From contig NZ_CP139707.1 in the NCBI RefSeq assembly GCF_034377145.1, forward strand, positions 3,393,501 through 3,457,500: 64,000 bases of DNA. The letters run 5' to 3'. Source of the stretch: Sulfitobacter sp. OXR-159 (GTDB taxonomy: Bacteria > Pseudomonadota > Alphaproteobacteria > Rhodobacterales > Rhodobacteraceae). Below the pieces are notes generated by a model. It was not told the DNA's origin and made no database searches. It saw only the letters and a list, made by a program, of their open reading frames with translations. The translations under genes were made by a program, and so were the position numbers. The stretch's first letter is position 1. Each line of letters begins with the position of its first letter. Of this stretch, positions 9,356 through 17,453 are shown piece after piece.

Positions 9356-10239
9356 CCCATTCCCCCCTAACCCTCAGGGCCGACGCCGAGGGCGAGGCGG
9401 CCCGGTTGCCAGCGCTGCTAGCGCGGGCCGAGCATCTGGCCGGTGCCGTGTTGCCCGGTGCCCATGGCCGCCGCCGCGCGGGAACGGGGGATGATTTCTG
9501 GCAATACCGCCCGGCGCAAATGGGCGACAGCCGACGGATGGTCGACCACCGCCGCTCGGCACGCGGCGATCAAGAGTTCGTGCGAGAGCGGGAATGGCAG
9601 ATTGCCCAGTCGGTCATGCTTTGGGTCGATCAGGGCGCGTCGATGCGCTTTGCCTCTGACAAAGGGCTGCCCGATAAAGCTGATCGCGCGCGGCTGTTGG
9701 GCCTCGCGCTGTCGATCCTGCTGCTGCGCGGCGGCGAGCGTGTGGGCCTGACCGGCACCGCCCTGCCGCCCCGGCGCGGCAATCCGCAGGTGCTGCGACT
9801 GGCCGAATTGCTCTGCCAAAAAGACACCCGCGAATATGCCCCGCCCGAACACCGCGGCATGATCCCCCATGCTCGGGCGATCTTTATTTCGGATTTCATG
9901 GGCGATCTTGAACCGGTCCAGACAGCGCTGACCAAAGCCGCTGACCGCGGCGTGCGCGGCGTACTGTACCACCTGCTCGACCCGGCTGAGGAAGCCTTCC
10001 CTTTTGCGGGCCGTACCATCTTCGAAAGCGTCGGCGGCACGCTGCGCCATGAGACACTGAAGGCGAATGACCTGCGCGGCCGCTATCTCGATCGGCTCGC
10101 GGCGCGCAAAGATGAATTGCAACAACTCTGCGCCCGCACCGGCTGGCGCTATGGGCTGCACCACACGAATGCCTCGGCGCAATCGGCGCTGCTGTGGCTC
10201 TATGGCGCGTTGGACGCGCGGCAAGGAAGTGCTGCATGA
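9352..10239 (+). CDS. DUF58 domain protein
   Basis: 295 residues from a GTG overlapping the MoxR stop (GTGA). The DUF58 signature DFWQYRPAQMGDSRRMVDHRRSAR lies near residues 40-65 and precedes a vWA-like core. In VMLWVDQGASMRFA the metal-site motif is DxGxS rather than DxSxS, so metal binding may be altered. No signal peptide or clear membrane span is visible, so it is probably cytoplasmic. It likely pairs with the upstream MoxR ATPase, as elsewhere; biochemical role unknown. Confidence 0.85.
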   Translation: MTHSPLTLRADAEGEAARLPALLARAEHLAGAVLPGAHGRRRAGTGDDFWQYRPAQMGDSRRMVDHRRSARGDQEFVREREWQIAQSVMLWVDQGASMRFASDKGLPDKADRARLLGLALSILLLRGGERVGLTGTALPPRRGNPQVLRLAELLCQKDTREYAPPEHRGMIPHARAIFISDFMGDLEPVQTALTKAADRGVRGVLYHLLDPAEEAFPFAGRTIFESVGGTLRHETLKANDLRGRYLDRLAARKDELQQLCARTGWRYGLHHTNASAQSALLWLYGALDARQGSAA

Positions 10240-13001
10240 GCGTTTTCGGCGGCATTGGTTTCACCGCGCCTTGGCTGCTGCTGGCCCTGCTGGCGCTGCC
10301 GATCCTGTGGCTGATCCTGCGTGCCGTGCCCCCGGCTCCGATCCGCCGCCGTTTTCCCGGTGTGGCGCTGCTCTTGGGTCTGGCGGATGACGAAAGCACG
10401 ACGGACCGCACGCCGTGGTGGCTGCTGCTACTGCGGATGCTGGCCGTGGCTGCGATCATTGTTGGCCTCGCCGGGCCGGTCTTGAACCCGCAGGCCGAGG
10501 CGGAACAGGGCAGCGGCCCCTTGTTGATGGTGCTCGATGGCTCTTGGGCCGGGGCCAGCGGCTGGGATCGTCAGTTAGCTGCTGTAGACGCGCAGCTAAC
10601 CCGCACCGGCCGGGCCGAGCGGACCGTGGGCATCCTGACTCTGACCGACCCGCAGGTACCGACCTTCCAATCCGCCGACGCATGGCGCAGCCGCCTTGCC
10701 GGGCTCACGCCCGCGCCGTGGCAACCCGCCCCGGCAAACATCACCCGCGCAACCGAAATCATGGCAGACCTGCCCGCTTTTGACACGATGTGGTTCAGCG
10801 ATGACTTGGACTATCCGGGCCGCGATGATCTGCGCGCCGCGCTGCAATCCAAAGGCGCGGTTGAGGTGCATCAGTCCGCAAGCAACGTCATCGGCATCGC
10901 CCCCGCTGTCTACCAAGATGGCGCAATCGACCTGACCCTGCGCCGCGCCATTCCCGGCCCGGAGCGCGAGGCCGTGGTGCAGGCCCATGGTCGCGACCCC
11001 GCAGGCAATGCCCGCGTGCTGGCCACCGCCAATGCCAGTTTCGAGGCGGGGGCGACAGAGGCCACCACCTCCCTGTCGCTGCCCGCCGAACTGCGCGCGC
11101 GACTGACCTCCTTCGACATCGCAGGACAACGCTCTGCCGGGGCGCGTACCTTGGTCGATGACGGGTTGCGCCGCCGTGAGGTCGCGCTGATCGGCGGGCG
11201 CGGGGCGCAGGAGGGGCTGCAACTGCTCTCGCCGCTGCACTATATCGAACAGGCGTTGGCCCCGAGTGCTGACCTGATCGACGGCACCCTGTCCGACGTG
11301 CTGCCCGCCAACCCCGATGTGATCGTGCTGGCCGATGTCGCCACGCTTAGCCCCGCCGAGGCAGAGCCGCTGCAAGAGTGGATCGACGCGGGCGGCGTGC
11401 TGATCCGCTTCGCCGGGCCACGCATTGCCGCCAGTGATGTCAGCCGCATCGACGAAGACCCGCTGATGCCCGTGCGCCTGCGCGCCGGGGGGCGCAGCGT
11501 GGGCGGGGCAATGTCTTGGGGCGAGCCGAAGGCGCTGGCCCCTTTCCGCAACGGATCGCCCTTCTTTGGCCTGCCGGTGCCGGAGGACGTGACCGTTTCC
11601 GCTCAGGTCGTGGCGCAACCGGACCCGACACTGGCCGACCGGGTGATTGCGTCGCTGAGTGACGGCACGCCGCTGGTCACGCGCAAGGCTGTGGGTCAGG
11701 GGCAGATCGTGCTTTTCCACGTTACCGCCACGGCGGAATGGTCGACCCTGCCGCTGTCGGGTCTTTTTGTGCAAATGATGGAGCGGCTGGCCGTATCGTC
11801 GGGGGCCAGCACGCCCGAGGCCGGCAGCCTTGAGGGCACCACATGGACCCCACTGCGGGTGATGGACGGTTTCGGCACCCTGTCGGACGCGGGCAACCTG
11901 CCCGGGGTCGCGGGGCCTGACTTGATTTCGGCCCCCGCTGGCCCTGCGCTACCCCCCGGCATCTACGGCTCAGAAGACCGACGGCTGGCGCGCAATGTGC
12001 TGACTGCTGAGACCACGCTCACCCCCGCCACATGGCCCTCGGATGTGCCGCTGCGTGGTCTTGCGCTGCCGCCGGAACAGCCGCTGGCCGGAGCACTTCT
12101 GAGCCTCGCGATCCTGTTGCTGGTTGCCGATGTGCTGGCCTCTCTCGCCCTTTCGGGGCTGCTGCTGCGCCGCTCGGCTGGTACTCTGGCGCTGATCTTG
12201 GGGCTGGGCTTGCCACAAATGGGGGACGCGCAAGAGACTGACCCCGAAAGCTTTGCCGTGCGCTCCGCCTCCGAGGTCACGCTGGCCCATGTGCTGACCG
12301 GCAATAGCGACGTTGACGAGGTCGCCCGCGCCGGGCTGACCGGCCTGTCGGACACGCTTTATTTTCGCACCACGGTAGAGCCTGCCCTGCCCACAGGTGT
12401 CGATTTGGAGCAGGACGAACTCGCCTTTTTCCCGATCCTCTATTGGCCCGTCACCCCCGATCAACCACAGCCTTCAACCGAGGCTTATGGCAAGCTGAAC
12501 GACTATCTCCGCTCGGGCGGGTTGATCCTGTTTGATACACGCGACGCGGATATCGCAAGCTATGGCGCCGCCAGCCCGAACGGGCGCAAGCTGCAGGAAT
12601 TGGCCGCCCCGCTCGACATCCCACCACTTGAGCCGCTGCCCAGCGACCATGTGCTGACCCGCACCTTCTATCTGCTGCAGGACTACCCGGGCCGCTACAC
12701 CAGCCGCGATGTCTGGGTTGAGGCCGCGCCGCCCGACGCCGAACGGATCGAGGGGATGCCTTTCCGCAACCTCAATGACGGTGTCACCCCGGTGGTGATC
12801 GGCGGCAACGATTGGGCCGCCGCTTGGGCCGTGCGCCGCGATGGCGCGCCCTTGCTGCCCATCGGGCGCGGCTATGCCGGAGAACGGCAGCGCGAATTGG
12901 CCTACCGCTTTGGTGTGAACCTTGTGATGCATGTGCTGACGGGCAACTACAAATCTGATCAGGTCCATGTGCCTGCGCTGCTGGATAGGTTGGGCCAATG
13001 A
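10236..13001 (+). CDS. BatA-type / DUF4159 multidomain membrane protein
   Basis: 921 residues, ATGA-coupled to DUF58. Residues 1-80 form the aerotolerance-regulator N-terminal region with two membrane helices (PWLLLALLALPILWLILR; WWLLLLRMLAVAAIIVGLAG). A degenerate vWA-like segment follows (VLDGSWAGASGWD, no full DxSxS). A GATase-like middle comes next (VIVLADVATLSPAEAEPLQEW, GGVLIRFAGPRI). Helices near 630-680 lead into a C-terminal DUF4159 domain (FFPILYWPV, LRSGGLILFDTRD). The C-terminal domain is predicted to lie outside the membrane. Function is unknown beyond membership in the MoxR cluster. Domain limits are estimated by eye. Confidence 0.85.
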   Translation: MSVFGGIGFTAPWLLLALLALPILWLILRAVPPAPIRRRFPGVALLLGLADDESTTDRTPWWLLLLRMLAVAAIIVGLAGPVLNPQAEAEQGSGPLLMVLDGSWAGASGWDRQLAAVDAQLTRTGRAERTVGILTLTDPQVPTFQSADAWRSRLAGLTPAPWQPAPANITRATEIMADLPAFDTMWFSDDLDYPGRDDLRAALQSKGAVEVHQSASNVIGIAPAVYQDGAIDLTLRRAIPGPEREAVVQAHGRDPAGNARVLATANASFEAGATEATTSLSLPAELRARLTSFDIAGQRSAGARTLVDDGLRRREVALIGGRGAQEGLQLLSPLHYIEQALAPSADLIDGTLSDVLPANPDVIVLADVATLSPAEAEPLQEWIDAGGVLIRFAGPRIAASDVSRIDEDPLMPVRLRAGGRSVGGAMSWGEPKALAPFRNGSPFFGLPVPEDVTVSAQVVAQPDPTLADRVIASLSDGTPLVTRKAVGQGQIVLFHVTATAEWSTLPLSGLFVQMMERLAVSSGASTPEAGSLEGTTWTPLRVMDGFGTLSDAGNLPGVAGPDLISAPAGPALPPGIYGSEDRRLARNVLTAETTLTPATWPSDVPLRGLALPPEQPLAGALLSLAILLLVADVLASLALSGLLLRRSAGTLALILGLGLPQMGDAQETDPESFAVRSASEVTLAHVLTGNSDVDEVARAGLTGLSDTLYFRTTVEPALPTGVDLEQDELAFFPILYWPVTPDQPQPSTEAYGKLNDYLRSGGLILFDTRDADIASYGAASPNGRKLQELAAPLDIPPLEPLPSDHVLTRTFYLLQDYPGRYTSRDVWVEAAPPDAERIEGMPFRNLNDGVTPVVIGGNDWAAAWAVRRDGAPLLPIGRGYAGERQRELAYRFGVNLVMHVLTGNYKSDQVHVPALLDRLGQ

Positions 13002-15040
13002 CCGGAACCGTGCTTTTCGACCCGCTGATCCCGCTGCCGCTGTTGATTGGGCTGGCGGTGCTTGCCGCGATTGGCGTTCTGCTGGCGGTGTGGCGTGGCC
13101 TGTCGGGCTGGGCACTGCGGGGGCTGGCCGCCGTGGTGGTGCTCGGCGCATTGGCTGGCCCATCCTATCAAACCGAGGACCGTGCCCCGCTGAGTGACAT
13201 CGTGCTGCTGTTGGAAGACGAAAGCGCCAGCCAGCGGCTGGCGGACCGCGCCGACCAGTCCGATACCGCCGCCGAGGCGATGGCCGACCGGATCACCGCG
13301 CGCCCGAATACGGAACTGCGCCGCATCACCGTGCCCGACGGGGCCGAGGACGCGGGCACACGGTTGATGACCACGCTGGCCGACGCGCTGGCCGAAGAGC
13401 CGCGCGCGCGGATTGCGGGCATTCTGGCGGTTAGCGATGGCCGGGTGCATGACGCGGACCTGCCGCTTGACCTGCCCGCGCCGCTGCACCTGCTGCAAAC
13501 CGGTCGGGCCGCAGATTGGGACCGCCGCCTGACCGTGCGCAATGCCCCTGCTTTTGCCATCATCGGGGAGCCGGTGACCCTGACCCTGCGCATCGACGAT
13601 CTGGGCGCCGCGCCCGAGGACGGGGGGCTGACCCGGCTTGATATCTCTGTCGATGGTGAAGACCCGCAAAGCTTTGACGTTCCCATTGGCCAAGACCTCG
13701 AACTGCCCGTCGCCCTGCCCCACGGGGGGCGCAATGTGATCCGTTTCTCCCTGCCCGAAGCGCCGGGGGAATTGACCGACCGCAACAATGCCGCGCTGAT
13801 CCAGATGAACGGGGTGCGCGACCGGCTGAGCGTGCTGCTCGTCTCGGGCGAGCCGCATCCCGGGGGGCGCACGTGGCGCAACCTGCTGAAGTCCGACAGC
13901 GCGGTCGATCTGGTGCATTTCACGATTCTGCGCCCGCCCGACAAGCAGGACGGCGTGCCGGTGAACGAGTTGTCGCTGATCGCCTTTCCGACGCGCGAAT
14001 TGTTCATGGACAAGATTGACGACTTTGACCTGATCATCTTTGACCGCTACCAGCGGCGTGGCATCCTACCTGCGCTCTACCTCGATAATGTGGCGCAATA
14101 TGTGCGCAAGGGCGGCGCGGTGCTGGTCGCGGCGGGGCCGGATTTCGCCAGTGCCGACAGCCTCTACCGGTCGCCGCTTGGCACGGTGCTGCCTGCCACC
14201 CCCACCGCGCGGGTTTTGGAGGAAGCCTTCCCCCCCGTCGTGACCGACATCGGTCAGCGCCATCCCGTGACAGCCGAACTGCCGGGCAAAGGCGACTGGG
14301 GCCGTTGGCTGCGCCAGATCGACGTGACGGCTGAGCGTGGCGATGTGGTCATGAGCGGTGCAGACGACCGCCCACTGCTGGTGCTTGACCGCGTCGACGA
14401 GGGCCGCGTGGCGCTGCTGGCCTCAGATCATGCGTGGCTGTGGAACCGGGGCTATGAGGGCGGCGGCCCGCAGTTGGAACTGCTGCGCCGTTTGGCGCAT
14501 TGGATGATGAAAGAACCCGAGCTTGAGGAGGAGGCGCTGACCGCCACCGCCCAAGGCCGCACCATGCGCATCACCCGGCGCACCTTGGATGAAACCGTGC
14601 CCCCCGTCACCATCACCGCCCCTGATGGCAGCACCACCGAAATGCCCCTCGCCCCCGCTGGTCCGGGCCGTTTTGAGGCTGAATTCACGGGCGAAGAGAT
14701 GGGCCTCTACCGATTGGAAAACGGGGAGGAGGTGACTGTCATCGGCCTAGGCCCTGCTGCCCCGCGCGAGTTTATTGAGACGATTGCCAGTGACGCAGCA
14801 CTGCGCCCAGCCATCGACACCCTGCGCGGTGGCGTGGCACGGGTGGAAGACGGGCTGCCGCGCCTGCGCGACGTGCGCCTTGGCCGTCCGGCTGCCGGAC
14901 GCGGTTGGCTGGGACTGACCCCACGTGGTGCTTATGAGACCCGCGATGTGCGGCAAACACCGCTGCTGCCGGGCTGGCTGGTGCTGTTGCTTTCGGCCCT
15001 GTTCATCACCGCCGCTTGGCTGCGCGAAGGCCGCCGTTAA
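12998..15040 (+). CDS. Membrane protein with glutamine amidotransferase-like domain
   Basis: 680 residues, ATGA-coupled to the DUF4159 gene. Two helices lie at the N-terminus (LIGLAVLAAIGVLLAVW; GLAAVVVLGALAG), then LLEDESASQR, which fits a DxSxS vWA metal-site pattern. The middle (about 275-420) resembles the class-I glutamine amidotransferase-like fold often paired with BatA proteins (DFDLIIFDRYQ, YVRKGGAVLVAAGP), with no evident catalytic Cys. A single C-terminal helix (LPGWLVLLLSALFITAAW) anchors it. It ends the MoxR operon and overlaps the convergent nicO-like gene by 4 bp. Function unknown. Confidence 0.8.
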   Translation: MTGTVLFDPLIPLPLLIGLAVLAAIGVLLAVWRGLSGWALRGLAAVVVLGALAGPSYQTEDRAPLSDIVLLLEDESASQRLADRADQSDTAAEAMADRITARPNTELRRITVPDGAEDAGTRLMTTLADALAEEPRARIAGILAVSDGRVHDADLPLDLPAPLHLLQTGRAADWDRRLTVRNAPAFAIIGEPVTLTLRIDDLGAAPEDGGLTRLDISVDGEDPQSFDVPIGQDLELPVALPHGGRNVIRFSLPEAPGELTDRNNAALIQMNGVRDRLSVLLVSGEPHPGGRTWRNLLKSDSAVDLVHFTILRPPDKQDGVPVNELSLIAFPTRELFMDKIDDFDLIIFDRYQRRGILPALYLDNVAQYVRKGGAVLVAAGPDFASADSLYRSPLGTVLPATPTARVLEEAFPPVVTDIGQRHPVTAELPGKGDWGRWLRQIDVTAERGDVVMSGADDRPLLVLDRVDEGRVALLASDHAWLWNRGYEGGGPQLELLRRLAHWMMKEPELEEEALTATAQGRTMRITRRTLDETVPPVTITAPDGSTTEMPLAPAGPGRFEAEFTGEEMGLYRLENGEEVTVIGLGPAAPREFIETIASDAALRPAIDTLRGGVARVEDGLPRLRDVRLGRPAAGRGWLGLTPRGAYETRDVRQTPLLPGWLVLLLSALFITAAWLREGRR

Positions 15041-15918
15041 AGCGCGCGAAGCAGCAGCCCGCCCGCAAGCGTGACGACGATAAGCCCTGCCGTCAGCTCG
15101 GCCACCGCCGCGGCCTGTGCCAAGCGCGGCGATCCGGCGAGCCCTCCAAGCACTCCCGCCCGCAACCCCGTGGCGGCAAGCCCGGTGGCGATGTTGATCA
15201 ACCCGGTGCCAAGGGCCATGGCAAAAGCGCCCAAAACACCGACACCGCCGATGCCCATATGCCAAGTGATCACCAGCACGAACAGCGCCCCGGTGCAGGG
15301 ACGGATGGCGATCCCAGCAATCAAAAGCAGCGCATCGCGCAGGCTGCCCGCCTGCTGGACCTGTGCCAAGCTTGGCCCATGGGCATGACCGCAATGGCCG
15401 CAAACTTCTTCGCTGTGCGCCACCTTCTTTTGGCGCGCATGACGCAGCCCGCGCCAGATCAGCCAAAGCCCGATAAGGGCAATTGCGCCGTAGCTTGCCG
15501 GGGCCATGATGTCTTCGGTCACGCCCACCAGAGCCTCACGGCCAAGGCCCAAAAGCAGGATCCCCGCATAGACCAAGACCACCGCTGTCACCGCTTGACC
15601 CAGCGAGGCGGCCAGAGCGATCAGCGACAGCCGCAGCATGGGCACAGAGCGCGCCAGCCCATAGCCGCCAATCACGATCTTGCCATGCCCCGGCCCCGCC
15701 GCATGCACCACGCCGTAGGCAAAAGACGCCAGCAGCACCGTCCAGAACGCCGCGGTATCGCCCCCCCGCGTGGCGCGCAGCCCGCTGGCGATGCTGTTTT
15801 GAAACCCGCGTTGCTGCCCTGCCGCCCAATGGGCCAGCGCGTTAAAGCCCCCCGTCCACCACAGCGCCGCCAGCGCCAGCAGGGTCGCCAATGCGGCCAG
15901 CGCTATGATGCGTCGCAT
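15037..15918 (-). CDS. NicO/RcnA-type nickel-cobalt permease
   Basis: 293 residues with about six membrane helices. The NicO signature HAAGPGHGK (residues about 72-80) and the later GIAIRPCTGALFVLV motif are present. Between them is a Cys/His-rich loop HSEEVCGHCGHAHG that could bind metal. The family moves Ni(II) or Co(II), either as exporters (RcnA) or uptake permeases; direction cannot be read from sequence. The start at 15918 overlaps the upstream DUF1007 gene by 16 bp, implying joint expression. The cobalamin island ten kilobases away makes cobalt a plausible substrate. Confidence 0.85.
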   Translation of the reverse strand: MRRIIALAALATLLALAALWWTGGFNALAHWAAGQQRGFQNSIASGLRATRGGDTAAFWTVLLASFAYGVVHAAGPGHGKIVIGGYGLARSVPMLRLSLIALAASLGQAVTAVVLVYAGILLLGLGREALVGVTEDIMAPASYGAIALIGLWLIWRGLRHARQKKVAHSEEVCGHCGHAHGPSLAQVQQAGSLRDALLLIAGIAIRPCTGALFVLVITWHMGIGGVGVLGAFAMALGTGLINIATGLAATGLRAGVLGGLAGSPRLAQAAAVAELTAGLIVVTLAGGLLLRAL

Positions 15919-16553
15919 GTGATCACCACCTCATTGGCCAAGGCTTCGCCAATTTCAGGCAGGCCGACATCGTTCGGATCGGTATTCGCGTCCAAGGCGC
16001 TCAGATCCTGCTGAAGTTCGCGCAGATCGGCGTTCATCTCTGGCATCTTGACCCGCGCGCGACAGGCGTCATCGCCTTGCACGGTCACCTTCTGAGTCAC
16101 CTCATAGGCAGTGTAATAGGTCGGGTCGTAGGGTTTGATGACCAGCCCATTCGCGTCAGGCGCATCGCCCTCGACCGCCCGCAGATGGCTGGTGATGATC
16201 CGGCCTTCGGAAAAGGTCGTCGCCACCTCTTGCGGCCCAGAAAGCGCGACCTCCTCGCTCCCGTCCAGCAAGACCGTATCGCCGTTGAACCCTTCGATCC
16301 AACGCATGTCGAACCCGTTGAGTGAGGCCACCTCTGCCTCGGTCAACACGCCATCGTAATCGGGATCAAGCCCGCGATCCTCGGTCACCAAGAGAGAGTA
16401 GAATTCGTCATAGGCCCATGTGATCCGCAGATGGGTCAACCGCCCCTCGGCATCGACGATCACTTCGAACCCGGTATCGACGAAGATATGCGGATGCGCG
16501 CCAAGCGGCGTTGCACAGGCAAGAAGAGCAGCGGTGACGAGCGGGTATTTCAT
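15903..16553 (-). CDS. DUF1007 family periplasmic protein
   Basis: 216 residues with a signal peptide (MKYPLVTAALLACATPLGA) followed by HPHIFVDTGFEVIVD, the conserved DUF1007 N-terminus with HPH as a likely metal-binding end once the signal is removed. An EF-hand-like DPDYDGVLTEAEVASL segment lies near residue 65. The start at 16553 is chosen because the signal peptide begins there; upstream in-frame codons to 16607 add an unrelated extension. It overlaps the NicO permease gene; DUF1007 proteins are repeatedly found with such permeases and are suspected metal-delivery partners. Confidence 0.85.
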   Translation of the reverse strand: MKYPLVTAALLACATPLGAHPHIFVDTGFEVIVDAEGRLTHLRITWAYDEFYSLLVTEDRGLDPDYDGVLTEAEVASLNGFDMRWIEGFNGDTVLLDGSEEVALSGPQEVATTFSEGRIITSHLRAVEGDAPDANGLVIKPYDPTYYTAYEVTQKVTVQGDDACRARVKMPEMNADLRELQQDLSALDANTDPNDVGLPEIGEALANEVVITCDAS

Positions 16554-16643
16554 GGCGCTAGGTCTACCCCCCTTCGCCATGCGCGGCAATTGCCCGGCGG
16601 GTGGCATATGGCGGGATCGCGCGCATTGCTCCCCGCCCCCAGA

Positions 16644-17423
16644 TCAGGTCGACGGATAGGGCCGGACAAAGACCGGACGCTCAGGCGTCGAGGCATCGGG
16701 CTGATAGGCATAGCCGCCGCTGTCGAAATCCTGCAACCCTTCGGGATCATTCACCCGGTGCTGAACGATATACCGCGCCATAGCCCCGCGCGCCTTCTTG
16801 GCAAAGAAGCTAACGATCTTTGGTCCCTTGCCGTCGCCTTTGTCTTCCATGAACTGCGGGGTGATCACGCGCAGTTTCAGCGCTTTGAGGTCGACCGCGC
16901 CAAAGTATTCTTGGCTGGCGCAGTTCACCAGAACATCGCTGCCGGTGGCCTCGGCCTGCGCGTTCAGGGCCTTTGACAGGCTGTCGCGCCAGTAGTCATA
17001 GAGGTTGCCACCGCGGCGGGTTTTCAGCTTGCTGCCCATCTCCAACCGGTAGGCTTGGATCGCGTCGAGCGGGCGCAGCACGCCGTAAAGCCCCGACAAG
17101 ATGCGCAGGTGCTCTTGGGCATAGGTCATCTCATCCGCATCAAGGCTCGCGGCCTCCAGCCCCTGATAGGTGTCGCCGGCAAATGCCAGCGCGGCGGGGC
17201 GGGTGGTGTCTGCTGCGGGCTTGGCTTCGAACGCCTGAAACCGATCGCGGTTCAGGCGAGCCAGATCGTCGCTGAGGCTCATCAGGTCTTTAAGGTTGCC
17301 TAAAGTGAGATTACGCGCCGTGGTCGCCAGCCGCACAGCATCTTCCTGAAAATCAGGCTGGGTAACCGCGACATCGCGTTCGGCCCAATCAAGGCGTTTG
17401 GCGGGGGAAATAACGACGAGCAT
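16644..17423 (-). CDS. yaaA: Peroxide stress protein YaaA (DUF328)
   Basis: 259 residues, full length for the family. The N-terminus MLVVISPAKRLDW and the motifs AFAGDTYQGLEA, LRILSGLYGVLRPLD and YDYWRDS are diagnostic. In E. coli YaaA limits free iron and Fenton damage during peroxide stress; DNA binding has been reported. It is the last gene of a leftward group with recQ upstream, separated by 30 bp. Cytoplasmic. Confidence 0.93.
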   Translation of the reverse strand: MLVVISPAKRLDWAERDVAVTQPDFQEDAVRLATTARNLTLGNLKDLMSLSDDLARLNRDRFQAFEAKPAADTTRPAALAFAGDTYQGLEAASLDADEMTYAQEHLRILSGLYGVLRPLDAIQAYRLEMGSKLKTRRGGNLYDYWRDSLSKALNAQAEATGSDVLVNCASQEYFGAVDLKALKLRVITPQFMEDKGDGKGPKIVSFFAKKARGAMARYIVQHRVNDPEGLQDFDSGGYAYQPDASTPERPVFVRPYPST

Positions 17424-17453
17424 GGCAGTCTCCTTGGGGCGTGTCGGGGTGAT

